Shown here: piece by piece, positions 32,220 through 40,690 of the stretch
Numbering within the stretch: the first letter of the stretch is position 1
Layout: every line of letters starts with the position of its first letter
Origin: Streptomyces agglomeratus
Lineage (GTDB): Bacteria > Actinomycetota > Actinomycetes > Streptomycetales > Streptomycetaceae
DNA length: 64,000 bases
Direction of reading: 5' to 3'
Assembly: GCF_001746415.1 (NCBI RefSeq)
Contig: NZ_MEHJ01000002.1
Span: forward strand, 186,001-250,000
The notes under the pieces: model-generated
Database searches by the model: none
What the model was told of the DNA's origin: nothing
What the model saw: only the letters and a program-made list of their open reading frames with translations
Position numbers and translations under genes: made by a program

Positions 32220-35144
32220 CTATCGGAACCTCGTCAGGGCGCGCCGGTCGACCTTTCCACTCGGTGTGCGCGGAAACTCGTCGTTCATCGGGATATACGC
32301 CGATGGGAGCATGTACTCCGGCAGGATGTCGGCCAGCTCCTTCCGCAGGGTCGCCGCAGACGGTGCCGGGTGCGTGCTGGGCCGGTAGTGGGCGACGAGC
32401 CGGGTGTCGCCCACGTCTGACGACACGGCGATCACGACGGCGTCGGCGATGCCCTCGAGCGAGCGGATCCTGGCTTCGACCTCCCCGAGTTCGACACGGT
32501 AACCGCGGATCTTGACCATGCCGTCCCGGCGGCCGAGGAACTCGATCTGGCCGTTCGGCAGGTACCGCGCCAAGTCACCGGTGCGGTACAGGGTCCCCGC
32601 ACCATCGTCCAGGGGATGCGGGACGAACTTCTCCGCCGTCAGGTCAGCGCGCCCCCAGTACCCCTGGGACACCGGCGGTCCTGCGACGCACAGCTCGCCG
32701 ACCACTCCGGCCGGCTGGGGACGCAGCCGCTCGTCGAGGATGTACACCTCGGCGCCGTTGATCGGGTAGCCGATGGTGGGCATGAGGGGCCAGTCGGCCG
32801 GGTCGCCGTCCAGGCGCAGCGAGCTCACGCTGTGCGTCTCCGTGGGGCCGTATTGGTTGAAGAGCACGGCACCGTCGAGCCCGCCGAAAAACTCGCGGAT
32901 GGCCGGAGTCACATGGAGTTGCTCGCCGGCGGTGATGCACTCGCGCAGCGCCGGTGCGGGCAGGTCCATCGCGGTGGCGTAGAAGGCGATGCTCTGCAGC
33001 GCCACGAAGGGAAGGAAGATGCGCTTCACGCGCTGCTTCTCGATGACCTCCAGCAGGGCGTCGTAGTCCGTGCGCTGCTCGGCGTCGATGATGACCAGGG
33101 TGCCGCCGGTGGACCATGTGCTGAAGAACTCCAGGAACGAGGCGTCGAAGCTCAGCGCCGAGAACTGAAGGGTCCGGTCGCCGGGGCCGGCTGCCGAATC
33201 GTGGCATTGCCACCGCACCAGACCGGCGACGGGACGGTGCGGCATGGCCACGCCCTTGGGCCGTCCCGTGGAGCCGGATGTGTACATGAGGTAGGCCAGG
33301 TCGTCGGCCCCGGTCTCCGGCAGGCTCGTGTCCGCGGCGCCGGGGCCTGCCTCCTCGGCCCACTGCTCCGGCTGGAGCACGCGCACGGACCGAGGTACCG
33401 CGCACCGGTCGTGCAAGGACTGCTGGGTGAGCAGGGTGTGCAGGCCGCTGTCCTCGATCATGTAGGCGAGGCGGTCGGATGGATAGGCCGGGTCTAACGG
33501 CACGTACGGGGAGCCAGACTTCAGTACGGCGAGGACCGCGACGGCCATGTCCAGGCTGCGGTCCATCAGGATGCCCACGGGGCGGCCGGTCGCACCGCTG
33601 CGGATCAGCTGGTGGGCGAGCCGGTCGGCGGCGGTGCCCAGTTCCTCGTAGGTCAGCTGCCGGTCGTGCCAGACGGCGGCGGGTGCGCCGGGTGTACGCC
33701 GGCGTTGGGCTTCGAACGCCACGTGCACCGGCGGCGGGGGGTCGGCAGGGCTCGTTGCCCGAGCCCAGGTCCGGGTCACCAACGCGGTTTCGTCCGCGGT
33801 GAGCAGCGGCGTCTTGGCCAGCGGCAGGTCGGGGTCGGCGACCACGGCGGCCAGCAGCGTGCGGAACCGGTCGGCGATCCGCCGGGCGGTGGCCGGGTCG
33901 TAGAGGTCCGTGGCGTAGTCGAGGAACCCGCGGAAGGAACCGTCCTCCGCCGAGAGGTCGAAGCACAAGTCGAACTTGGCCGTCCCGGAGTGCGCGTACA
34001 GCCGCTCGGCCGTGACGCCCGGCAGTTCCAGGCCGGGCCCTGGTGAGTCGTTGACCTGGACAACAGTCTGGAACAGGGGGAACCTGCCCAGCTGTTCGGC
34101 GGTGACGGTCCGTCTGACCAACTCGCCGAAGGAGATGTCGCGGTGCCGGAGCATGCCGAGGGCCTCGGACCGGACCGACCGGACGAGGTCGCGGAACGAC
34201 GCGTCTGCGGCCACGTCGATGCGCAGCGGCATGAGGTCGCTCAGGCAGCCCATGACGGAGTCGAGGTCCGCGTTCCCGCGACGGGAGACGGGTGTTCCGA
34301 CGACGATGTCGTCACCAGCGCCGTGGCGGTGCAGCAGAGCGGTGACCCCGGCCGTGAAGACGGTGAACGGCGTGGTGCGGGTGGCGCGGGCGAGCCCGCG
34401 CACGGCCACAGCGACGTCTTCGTCGAGGCGGAAGGCGATGCGCGCCCCCTGCGTGCCCAGCTCCGCGGGGCGGGGCCGGTCGGGAGGGATCGTGCAGGTT
34501 TCCGGCACGTTCGTCAGGCGTTCGGTCCAGTGACGCAGGTCGTCCTCGTTGAGGGGGGTCACGCGCTGGGCGTCCGCGTGGGCACCGAGCTGCGGGGGCG
34601 GCGGGGTCGCGGCGGGACGGGCCGACGTGGTGTCCGGTCGGCTTCGGGCCCGGTAAAGCTGGCTGAACTCCCGGTCTAGGAGGGACAGCGACCAGTCGTC
34701 GATGACCAGATGGTGTATCAGGACAGCCAGCACCCAGTCGTCGTCCGAGATGCGCAGCAGCACCGGCCACAGCGGCCCGTCGGCCGGGTCGAGCGGCTCC
34801 GCCGCCAGTGCCGCGAGCCGTTCGTCGAGCTCGGCCTCGGGGCAGTCCGCTCGGACCAGGGGACGGCAGGGCCGCTCCTCGACGCGCTGGACCGGGATGC
34901 CGTCCTCCATGAGGAACCGGCTGCGCAGGGACTCATGCCGGTGGATGACTTCATCAAGCGCGCCTTCGGCTGCTTCCGGGTCGACATCGCCGCGCAGGCG
35001 GTGCGCCCACAGCACCGTGTAGCACGAACGGCTTTCGGAGAGCGCGTCGTTGATCCATATCGCCTCTTGCTCGCGGGTCAGCCGGTGGGCGGCGGCGTGT
35101 CCGGTGCGGGTGCCGGTGGGGCCGCTGTCGGCCGGGATGGTCAT
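32220..35144 (-). CDS. NRPS condensation-adenylation didomain lacking a carrier domain
   Basis: This 974-residue protein is C (about 20-450) plus A (about 465-970). The C motif is IHHLVIDDW with both His (144, 145) and Asp149. The A domain has LMYTSGSTGRPKGV, FNQYGPTETH, YRTGDLARY, KIRGYRVELGE and stops at GKVDRRALTRFR, so no T domain follows. Manual alignment to GrsA reads the pocket as D-A-L-F-I-A-Q-S-V-K, for which I recall no substrate. ATG 35144 overlaps the upstream stop (ATGA). It must charge one of the free carriers at 36762-37357. Confidence 0.88.
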   Translation of the reverse strand: MTIPADSGPTGTRTGHAAAHRLTREQEAIWINDALSESRSCYTVLWAHRLRGDVDPEAAEGALDEVIHRHESLRSRFLMEDGIPVQRVEERPCRPLVRADCPEAELDERLAALAAEPLDPADGPLWPVLLRISDDDWVLAVLIHHLVIDDWSLSLLDREFSQLYRARSRPDTTSARPAATPPPPQLGAHADAQRVTPLNEDDLRHWTERLTNVPETCTIPPDRPRPAELGTQGARIAFRLDEDVAVAVRGLARATRTTPFTVFTAGVTALLHRHGAGDDIVVGTPVSRRGNADLDSVMGCLSDLMPLRIDVAADASFRDLVRSVRSEALGMLRHRDISFGELVRRTVTAEQLGRFPLFQTVVQVNDSPGPGLELPGVTAERLYAHSGTAKFDLCFDLSAEDGSFRGFLDYATDLYDPATARRIADRFRTLLAAVVADPDLPLAKTPLLTADETALVTRTWARATSPADPPPPVHVAFEAQRRRTPGAPAAVWHDRQLTYEELGTAADRLAHQLIRSGATGRPVGILMDRSLDMAVAVLAVLKSGSPYVPLDPAYPSDRLAYMIEDSGLHTLLTQQSLHDRCAVPRSVRVLQPEQWAEEAGPGAADTSLPETGADDLAYLMYTSGSTGRPKGVAMPHRPVAGLVRWQCHDSAAGPGDRTLQFSALSFDASFLEFFSTWSTGGTLVIIDAEQRTDYDALLEVIEKQRVKRIFLPFVALQSIAFYATAMDLPAPALRECITAGEQLHVTPAIREFFGGLDGAVLFNQYGPTETHSVSSLRLDGDPADWPLMPTIGYPINGAEVYILDERLRPQPAGVVGELCVAGPPVSQGYWGRADLTAEKFVPHPLDDGAGTLYRTGDLARYLPNGQIEFLGRRDGMVKIRGYRVELGEVEARIRSLEGIADAVVIAVSSDVGDTRLVAHYRPSTHPAPSAATLRKELADILPEYMLPSAYIPMNDEFPRTPSGKVDRRALTRFR

Positions 35145-36769
35145 GATTCGCTCCGTTCGATGGGGCGGACTGGTGCTCGGCGCGCCGGCCGCCGTGCGGG
35201 CCGCCGGCGTCGCTGGCGCGAAGCCGTGCTCTCCAGCGCTGCGCGGTCCAGCTTTCCGTTCGGGGTGAGGGGAAGGTCTTCCAGCGCGCACGTGACCGCG
35301 GGGACCAGGTAGTCCGGCAGCACGGCCGCCAAGTGCTTGTGTACGTGAAGGGTGTCGTGCCCCTCACCGGGTTTTCCGCCGGCCTGGTGCGCGCCGGCCT
35401 CGTCGCACGTGTAGAACAGGGCGATCCCGGTGACACTGCTGTCCGTGCCCCGCAGCGGCACCACTGCCACGGAGCGCACGCCGGCCACGGACGCGGCGGC
35501 GGTTTCGATCTCCCCGGCCTCCACGCGGTGACCGCGGATCTTGAGCTGCCGGTCCGTACGCCCCAGGAAGTGCAGCGTGCCCGCCTCGTCGAGGTAGCCG
35601 AAGTCACCCGTACGGTAGGCGCGCACGGTTGTTTCGGGCAGTTCGACGGAGATGAAGGCGCGTGCGGTCGCCTCAGGCTCGTCGAGGTACCCGAGGGCCA
35701 GCCCCTCCCCCGTCACGTGAATCTCGCCCGCCTGTCCAGGTGGGCAGGAACGTCCGTCGGGGTCGAGGACGGCCACCTCGGTGTGGGGCACCGGGGTCCC
35801 CAGCGGGATCCCGTCCGCGCGGTCGCAGTCCTCGGGCCGGACCGCGCGGGATGTGGCGTGCATGCAGCTCTCGGCCGGGCCGTAGCCGTTGACCAGGGTG
35901 ATGCCGGGGTGACGGGCCAGGAACGCGGCGGCGTGCCCAGGTGACATGCGCTCACCGCCCGCGTAGACCTGACGCAGCCCGGTGAAGCAGTCCGGGTCCT
36001 CGTCCACGAAAAGGTGGAACAGCGTCGTGGTCAGCCGCAGTGTGGTGGCGCCCTGCTCGGCGACCATGCGCCGCAACATCTGCGGCAGCAGGTGGTCGCC
36101 GTCCGTCAGCACTGACGTGCCTCCGGTCATGAGCTGCCCGAAGAGTTCGTATGCGTACATGTCCCACCACGGTGGTGCCGCCTGGGGCATGACGTTGCCC
36201 CGGCCGAATCCGATCGGCACGCCGTCGCGGAAAATGCGTGTGATCGCCCGGTGCGGCAGCACGACGCCCTTCGGCCTGCCGGTCGTGCCGGACGTAAAGA
36301 TCACCGCGGCGGGGTCCGCCGGCGAGGGGTGCCCCGCGGGCGCCTGACGTGTGCCTTCCGAGGCGGCCCGGTACGGATCGTTGCGCGGTGCCCACACCAC
36401 GTGCGGGTGGTCGAGGGGGACTGGGCGGTCGGCAACCAAGACGGTCGGGTTGGCCAGCATCCCCAACACCTGCCGCAGCCTGGGGGTCGGCCAGCGGACG
36501 TCCAGGCTGGTGTAGGCGGCACCGAGCCGCAGGACGGCCAGCTGCACGGCGACCAGTTCCGGCGAGCGTGGCAACATCAGTGGGACGATGCCGCCCGGGC
36601 CTACGCCGTGCTCGGCGAGCTCGGCGGCGTATTGACCCGCCGCCGCGTGCAGTGTCGCGTAGTCAATGCGCGTGTCCCGGTGGACCAGGGCGACGGCGTC
36701 CGGGATGGCCCGCGCGTGCCGGGCCACCGCGTGGTGGACCAGCGACGCGTCGAGCGGAGACTCAGCCAC
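35141..36769 (-). CDS. Stand-alone NRPS adenylation domain
   Basis: This 542-residue protein contains only an A domain: VIFTSGTTGRPKGVVLPHRA, LVNGYGPAESCMHATSRAVR, YRTGDFGYLD, RTDRQLKIRGHRVEAGE and the Lys of PNGKLDRAAL. The Asp of WWDMYAYELFG sits at position 235, so an alpha-amino acid is likely. The approximate pocket D-M-Y-R-V-A-G-M-H-K matches nothing I know. The last 30 residues are Arg-rich. The gene overlaps the preceding carrier gene by 8 bases and the next gene by 4, implying equimolar expression with its carrier. Confidence 0.88.
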   Translation of the reverse strand: MAESPLDASLVHHAVARHARAIPDAVALVHRDTRIDYATLHAAAGQYAAELAEHGVGPGGIVPLMLPRSPELVAVQLAVLRLGAAYTSLDVRWPTPRLRQVLGMLANPTVLVADRPVPLDHPHVVWAPRNDPYRAASEGTRQAPAGHPSPADPAAVIFTSGTTGRPKGVVLPHRAITRIFRDGVPIGFGRGNVMPQAAPPWWDMYAYELFGQLMTGGTSVLTDGDHLLPQMLRRMVAEQGATTLRLTTTLFHLFVDEDPDCFTGLRQVYAGGERMSPGHAAAFLARHPGITLVNGYGPAESCMHATSRAVRPEDCDRADGIPLGTPVPHTEVAVLDPDGRSCPPGQAGEIHVTGEGLALGYLDEPEATARAFISVELPETTVRAYRTGDFGYLDEAGTLHFLGRTDRQLKIRGHRVEAGEIETAAASVAGVRSVAVVPLRGTDSSVTGIALFYTCDEAGAHQAGGKPGEGHDTLHVHKHLAAVLPDYLVPAVTCALEDLPLTPNGKLDRAALESTASRQRRRRPARRPARRAPVRPIERSES

Positions 36770-37094
36770 GGCTGCCCTCCGATCCGTCGGAGAGCAGGGT
36801 GATCAGATCGGCCAGAACGTCGTACTCCAGGACGTCGACCGGCTCGATCGCACGGCCGGTGGCCTTCTCCAAGCGGACGCACAGACTGATGGCCTGCAGG
36901 GACGTTCCGCCGAAATCGTAGAAGCTGTCGTCCAGTCCGACGCGGTCGATTCCGAGCACGTCGGCGACGACGGCGGCCACGGTGGCCGCGAAGCCGCCGT
37001 CTGGTTCCCTGTAGTCGGCCTCGCACATCTCCTCCCTCCGCTGCCGGGGCGGCCGTGTGCCCGAAGCCGCCCCGGGGCGGACCGGGGCGCTCAC
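36762..37094 (-). CDS. Free-standing peptidyl carrier protein
   Basis: This 110-residue protein contains one carrier domain (ATVAAVVADVLGIDRVGLDD, SFYDFGGTSLQAISL), with the phosphopantetheine serine in GGTSL. The GTG at 37094 overlaps the previous carrier's TGA; an internal ATG at about 37028 (MCEADYRE) is an alternative that would remove an unstructured Pro/Arg-rich leader. It is the likely partner of the A domain encoded immediately downstream. Confidence 0.88.
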   Translation of the reverse strand: MSAPVRPGAASGTRPPRQRREEMCEADYREPDGGFAATVAAVVADVLGIDRVGLDDSFYDFGGTSLQAISLCVRLEKATGRAIEPVDVLEYDVLADLITLLSDGSEGSRG

Positions 37095-37357
37095 GCGCTC
37101 ACCTGTTCCCGGATCGCGCCGGCCAGGTCCTGCACCGTCCGGTGACGCATGATGAGGCGGACCTGCAGGCGGGTGCCGAGGCGGCCGCTGAGGCTGACCA
37201 TCACCCGTACCGCGGTGAGGGAGTTGGCGCCGTGGACCGACAGGAAGGCGTCGTCATCGCCGAATTCGGCGTGTCCGAGCACCTGCTCCCAGGTCTCCCG
37301 GACCACGGTCTGCAATTCGGCCTGTGTCGCGGGCATGGCGTTCTGCGGATGTGTCAT
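37091..37357 (-). CDS. Free-standing carrier protein
   Basis: This 88-residue carrier domain has helix 1 LQTVVRETWEQVLGHAEFGD and the prosthetic-group serine in HGANSLTAVRV. The loop HGANSL departs from the usual GGxS(L), so it may be recognised by particular partners. Start/stop overlap with the next carrier gene shows they are translated together. It could serve the C-A didomain in trans. Confidence 0.85.
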   Translation of the reverse strand: MTHPQNAMPATQAELQTVVRETWEQVLGHAEFGDDDAFLSVHGANSLTAVRVMVSLSGRLGTRLQVRLIMRHRTVQDLAGAIREQVSA

Positions 37358-37381
37358 GGGTACGTGTTCTCCTTTTGCGGT

Positions 37382-38752
37382 TCAGGTCCGGCCGAGCGCA
37401 GCCTCGGGAGCGGCGAGCCTGCCGCTGCGCTGATGGAAGAAGCCGACCTGCCCGACGACCAGCAGGACGTTGGCGCCGAACAGGGCGAGCCACAGGGCGG
37501 TCAGGCCGCCCAGGGCCGTGAGCGGCACGGCGGCCATGGCCAGCAGGCCGTAGCAGACGGCGAAGGCGATCAGGCTGGGCACCGTGTTTCTGATCGCGAT
37601 GAGCCCGAAGCCGAACACCGCCTGCAGCGCGTCCGTGACCACCACCAGGAGCATCAGGGGAATCAGGGCCAGCACCTGGTGCCGAGCTGCGGGATCGTGG
37701 GTGAAGAGGGACAGTACCGGCCCGCGCAGCACCGCCAGGACACATCCCAGGAGGACCACCGCTCCGAGGGCAGTCTTGGCTCCGGCGCGTACTGCGGCGC
37801 GCAGCCCGCGGACGTCTTTGGCCTTCAGGTAGGGAGCCATCAGCGGGATAGTGGCCTGGCCGATGGCGACGGCGGCCGTGAACATGAGGCTGACCAGGGA
37901 CACGGCGATGCTGTGTGCGGCCGCGCTGACGGTGCCCACCCGCGCGGCGGCGATGGCCAGCACACCGAGGACGGCGAACTTGATGAGTACGGTGGCGGCG
38001 AGCGGTACGCCAACGCCGGCCAGTTCGAGCACCGCGCGGGGGTGCGGGCGGCCGAGGGTGAGCGGATGGCCGGCCAGGATGGTGGACCGGCGAAGCCCCC
38101 AGTGGGCGACCACCGCGCTGATCAGGCTGGACACCAGCATGGCGACTCCCGCACCGGGCAGCCCCAGCCCGTCGAACGGGCCGACGCCGTTCACCAGCGT
38201 CAGGGAGAGCAACACAGCCGCGGCGGTGCCGGTCGTCCCGGCCCGCATCACGAGTTTGGACCGGCCGAGGCCCACCAGGGTGGACGTGGCCGAGTTGCCG
38301 ACGGCAGCCACCAGAACGCTCGCCGCCAGCAGGAGGGGAAGCGGGCCGAGCGCCGACAGGGTCTCCCCCGGGACGCCGGAGACCAGGCCGATGAGCGGCA
38401 CTGCGCAGACGGCCCCGGCGCCCAGCAGCCCGGTGACGATGCCGAGCCAGATGCCGTCCCGCACCACGGGCACGAGGGCGTCGGGGTCGTCATCGTGGGC
38501 GGCCACGAAGGGCATCACCCCGCGCATGGCGCCGGCGACGGTCGCGGTGGCCGGGGTGTAGACGGCCACCGTGAGGGCGAACGCGGCCAGGGAGGCGGTG
38601 GCGTGCCGGCCGAGCATGGCGGTGTCCACCAGGCCGGCTGCGGAGGAGGCGACCATGGTCAGGTAGAGCGGCAGCGCTGCTGTGATGGTGCGTCTGACCA
38701 GCACGCGGTCACCGGTACCGGGGGCCGGGGCGGTCTGCCGGGTCAGGCCCAT
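37382..38752 (-). CDS. MATE-family efflux transporter
   Basis: This 456-residue inner-membrane protein has about 12 hydrophobic helices. It opens RRTITAALPLYLTMVASSAA, then GLVDTAMLGRHATASLAAFA, the MATE family signature (V-D-x-x-x-x-G). A second half with AVAIGQATIPLMAPYLKAKD mirrors the first. The ATG at 38752 overlaps the thioesterase end by 10 bases. Position within the cluster implies export of the product or self-resistance by proton- or sodium-driven antiport. Confidence 0.88.
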   Translation of the reverse strand: MGLTRQTAPAPGTGDRVLVRRTITAALPLYLTMVASSAAGLVDTAMLGRHATASLAAFALTVAVYTPATATVAGAMRGVMPFVAAHDDDPDALVPVVRDGIWLGIVTGLLGAGAVCAVPLIGLVSGVPGETLSALGPLPLLLAASVLVAAVGNSATSTLVGLGRSKLVMRAGTTGTAAAVLLSLTLVNGVGPFDGLGLPGAGVAMLVSSLISAVVAHWGLRRSTILAGHPLTLGRPHPRAVLELAGVGVPLAATVLIKFAVLGVLAIAAARVGTVSAAAHSIAVSLVSLMFTAAVAIGQATIPLMAPYLKAKDVRGLRAAVRAGAKTALGAVVLLGCVLAVLRGPVLSLFTHDPAARHQVLALIPLMLLVVVTDALQAVFGFGLIAIRNTVPSLIAFAVCYGLLAMAAVPLTALGGLTALWLALFGANVLLVVGQVGFFHQRSGRLAAPEAALGRT

Positions 38753-39621
38753 GACGCTCCCTGCCGCGCGGCCTGATGCTGTGCCGCACCCCGCGTCACC
38801 GCGCGCACGTCCCGCGTCCACCGCGCGCCGAATTCCTCGGGCTGGTCGAAAAGATAGAAATGGCCACCCGGCCAGCAGCGGAATCCGGTGTGCACCGAGG
38901 AATACCCGGCCCAGGGGGATACCAGATCACGCCCCGCCAGCGGGTCCCGCTCCCCGAAATAAACGGCGAGCGGAACCTCGAGAACGCCCGAGGGGTTCGC
39001 CGTGTAATTCAACAGGAAGTCCAGGTCTACCCGGAGAACGTGGGTCAGGTACTCCATGAGTTCGGGTTCGTCGAATGCTTCGGGCGGGGTGCCCCCGAGG
39101 TCGCGCAGGAAGCCGGCGAGCTTCTCCCGCGTCCGCAGGTCACCGAACCCTTCGCGCACGCCCCGCAGGTGCGGAGCCGGGCTCGACGAGACGCCCAGCA
39201 GGACGGGCGGCATGCCAAGCCTCTCCAGTTCCCGCGCGAGCTCGTACGCGACCAGGGCACCCATGCTGTGCCCGAACAGCGCATAGGGTCCGTTGAGTTG
39301 TTCGGTCAGGGCCGGCAGCAGGAGCGAAACCATGTCCGCCATGGTGGCGGGGACGGGGGCGGCGGCCACCGCACCCCGGCCGGGCAGTTCGAGCGCGAGC
39401 AGCCGCCAGTCGTCCGGGAGGAACTCGCGCAACGGCATGAAGCTGACGGCGGAGCCGCCGGCGTGATGCACGAGAACGAGTGTGAATTCCCCTTCCCAGG
39501 TCGCATCGCGGTATGCCCCCGGACGGCCATTTCTCAGATTTCTCAGAAAAGCCGTGGGGGGCTTTGTCCTGGCGCCAGATGGCCGGTAATGTGATCTACC
39601 GTCAAAGCGCGTTTTATGCAT
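38743..39621 (-). CDS. Type II thioesterase
   Basis: This 292-residue alpha/beta hydrolase has the GrsT-like LVHHAGGSAVSF oxyanion loop, nucleophile Ser119 in FGHSMGALVAYELAR, Asp in YFGERDPLAG and His in WPGGHFYLFDQPEEF. Such enzymes strip wrong acyl groups from carrier proteins. They may also release product when, as here, no in-line TE exists. The ATG at 39621 follows AAGGGA. It starts only 26 bases from the divergent acyltransferase gene, so promoters must lie within coding sequence. Confidence 0.88.
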   Translation of the reverse strand: MHKTRFDGRSHYRPSGARTKPPTAFLRNLRNGRPGAYRDATWEGEFTLVLVHHAGGSAVSFMPLREFLPDDWRLLALELPGRGAVAAAPVPATMADMVSLLLPALTEQLNGPYALFGHSMGALVAYELARELERLGMPPVLLGVSSSPAPHLRGVREGFGDLRTREKLAGFLRDLGGTPPEAFDEPELMEYLTHVLRVDLDFLLNYTANPSGVLEVPLAVYFGERDPLAGRDLVSPWAGYSSVHTGFRCWPGGHFYLFDQPEEFGARWTRDVRAVTRGAAQHQAARQGASWA

Positions 39622-39647
39622 CACTTTCCCTTGAGCAGGAGACTGCC

Positions 39648-40601
39648 GTGAGTCGACTTGCATTTGTATTTCCGGGCCAGGGTTCTCAGGTTCCCGGAAT
39701 GGGATCCGAACTTCTGGAGCAGCATCCCGAGCTGGCGCGTCCGTACTTCGACACCGCGAACGAGGTACTCGACATACCGCTGAGCCGGCTGTGCTTCGAA
39801 GGCAGCGCCGAGGAACTGCGCGACACGTCCGTGACCCAGCCGGCCGTCTACGTCGTCAGCCTGGTGGCTGCGGCCGTTCTGCGGGAGAAGGGGGTCAGGC
39901 CGTCGGTGGTGGCCGGGCACAGCCTCGGCGAGTACACGGCGCTGGTGTGCGCCGGCGCGCTCGACTGGGTCGACGGCCTCAAGCTGGTCCGCCGGCGCGG
40001 CCTGCTCATGGCGGAGGTGAACCGGCGTACTCCCGGGCGGATGGCGGCCGTTGTCGGACTGCCCGCTGGGCGGATCCGTGGGCTGTGCGAGGAGGTTTCC
40101 GACGCACGGCAACGGGTCGTCGAGGTGGCCAACTACAACTCCGCCCAGCAGACGGTCGTGTCCGGCGACGCCGACGGCGTGGCCGAGGTCTCGCGGCGGG
40201 CGCTCGAGGAAGGCGCGAGCCACGCGAAGGAGCTCAGCGTCGGAGCCCCCTTCCACTGCTCCTTGATGGCGGATGTCGCCGCGGAGTTCGGCGAGCACTT
40301 GGCGGCCACCGCCTTCAGCACTCCTCACGTCCCCGTGGTGGCCAACGTGACGGCTTCCTACGTGCATTCGGGACAGGAGGCCCGTGCCTTGCTCGCCGAG
40401 CAGCTCGCCGCCCCGGTGCGCTGGCACGAAACGCTGACCATGTTCGGCCACGAGGAGGTGTCGGCGTTCGTCGAGGCCGGACCGGGGCGGGTGCTGAGCA
40501 ACCTGAGCCGCTCCGTGCATCCGGCCATCCCCGCGATGCCTGCGGGAACCGGCCGCCAGATCGACCGGGCGGTGGAGAAGCTGGGCGGCATCCTGGTGTG
40601 A
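39648..40601 (+). CDS. Discrete malonyl-CoA:ACP acyltransferase (trans-acting AT)
   Basis: This 317-residue FabD-like protein has FPGQGSQVPGMG, nucleophile Ser92 in VVAGHSLGEYTALV, Arg115-117 in VRRRGLL and His203 in GAPFHCSLM. The GTG at 39648 is chosen because AGGAG lies 6 bases before it; the longer frame starts inside the thioesterase gene. It is the only cluster gene on the forward strand. Since the AT regions of both PKS modules lack their active serine, this enzyme most likely loads malonate onto both ACPs. Confidence 0.9.
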   Translation: MSRLAFVFPGQGSQVPGMGSELLEQHPELARPYFDTANEVLDIPLSRLCFEGSAEELRDTSVTQPAVYVVSLVAAAVLREKGVRPSVVAGHSLGEYTALVCAGALDWVDGLKLVRRRGLLMAEVNRRTPGRMAAVVGLPAGRIRGLCEEVSDARQRVVEVANYNSAQQTVVSGDADGVAEVSRRALEEGASHAKELSVGAPFHCSLMADVAAEFGEHLAATAFSTPHVPVVANVTASYVHSGQEARALLAEQLAAPVRWHETLTMFGHEEVSAFVEAGPGRVLSNLSRSVHPAIPAMPAGTGRQIDRAVEKLGGILV

Positions 40602-40690
40602 CGGGCGCCCGGTGGGCGCCCCGGTGCGGGGCGCCCACCACGGGCGGCGCGTGGCCCGGTGCGCGGTGCCGACGGGGTGCGCGGGGGCGG

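Noticed and set aside
37055..38776. 573-codon forward frame opposite the MATE gene
   Set aside because: His/Gly/Gln-rich antisense shadow without a start context; the reverse frame has a complete 12-helix MATE pattern.
39648..40601. Discrete acyltransferase as housekeeping FabD
   Set aside because: It stands alone inside the biosynthetic cluster without fabH, acpP or fabF neighbours, next to PKS modules whose own AT domains are inactive.
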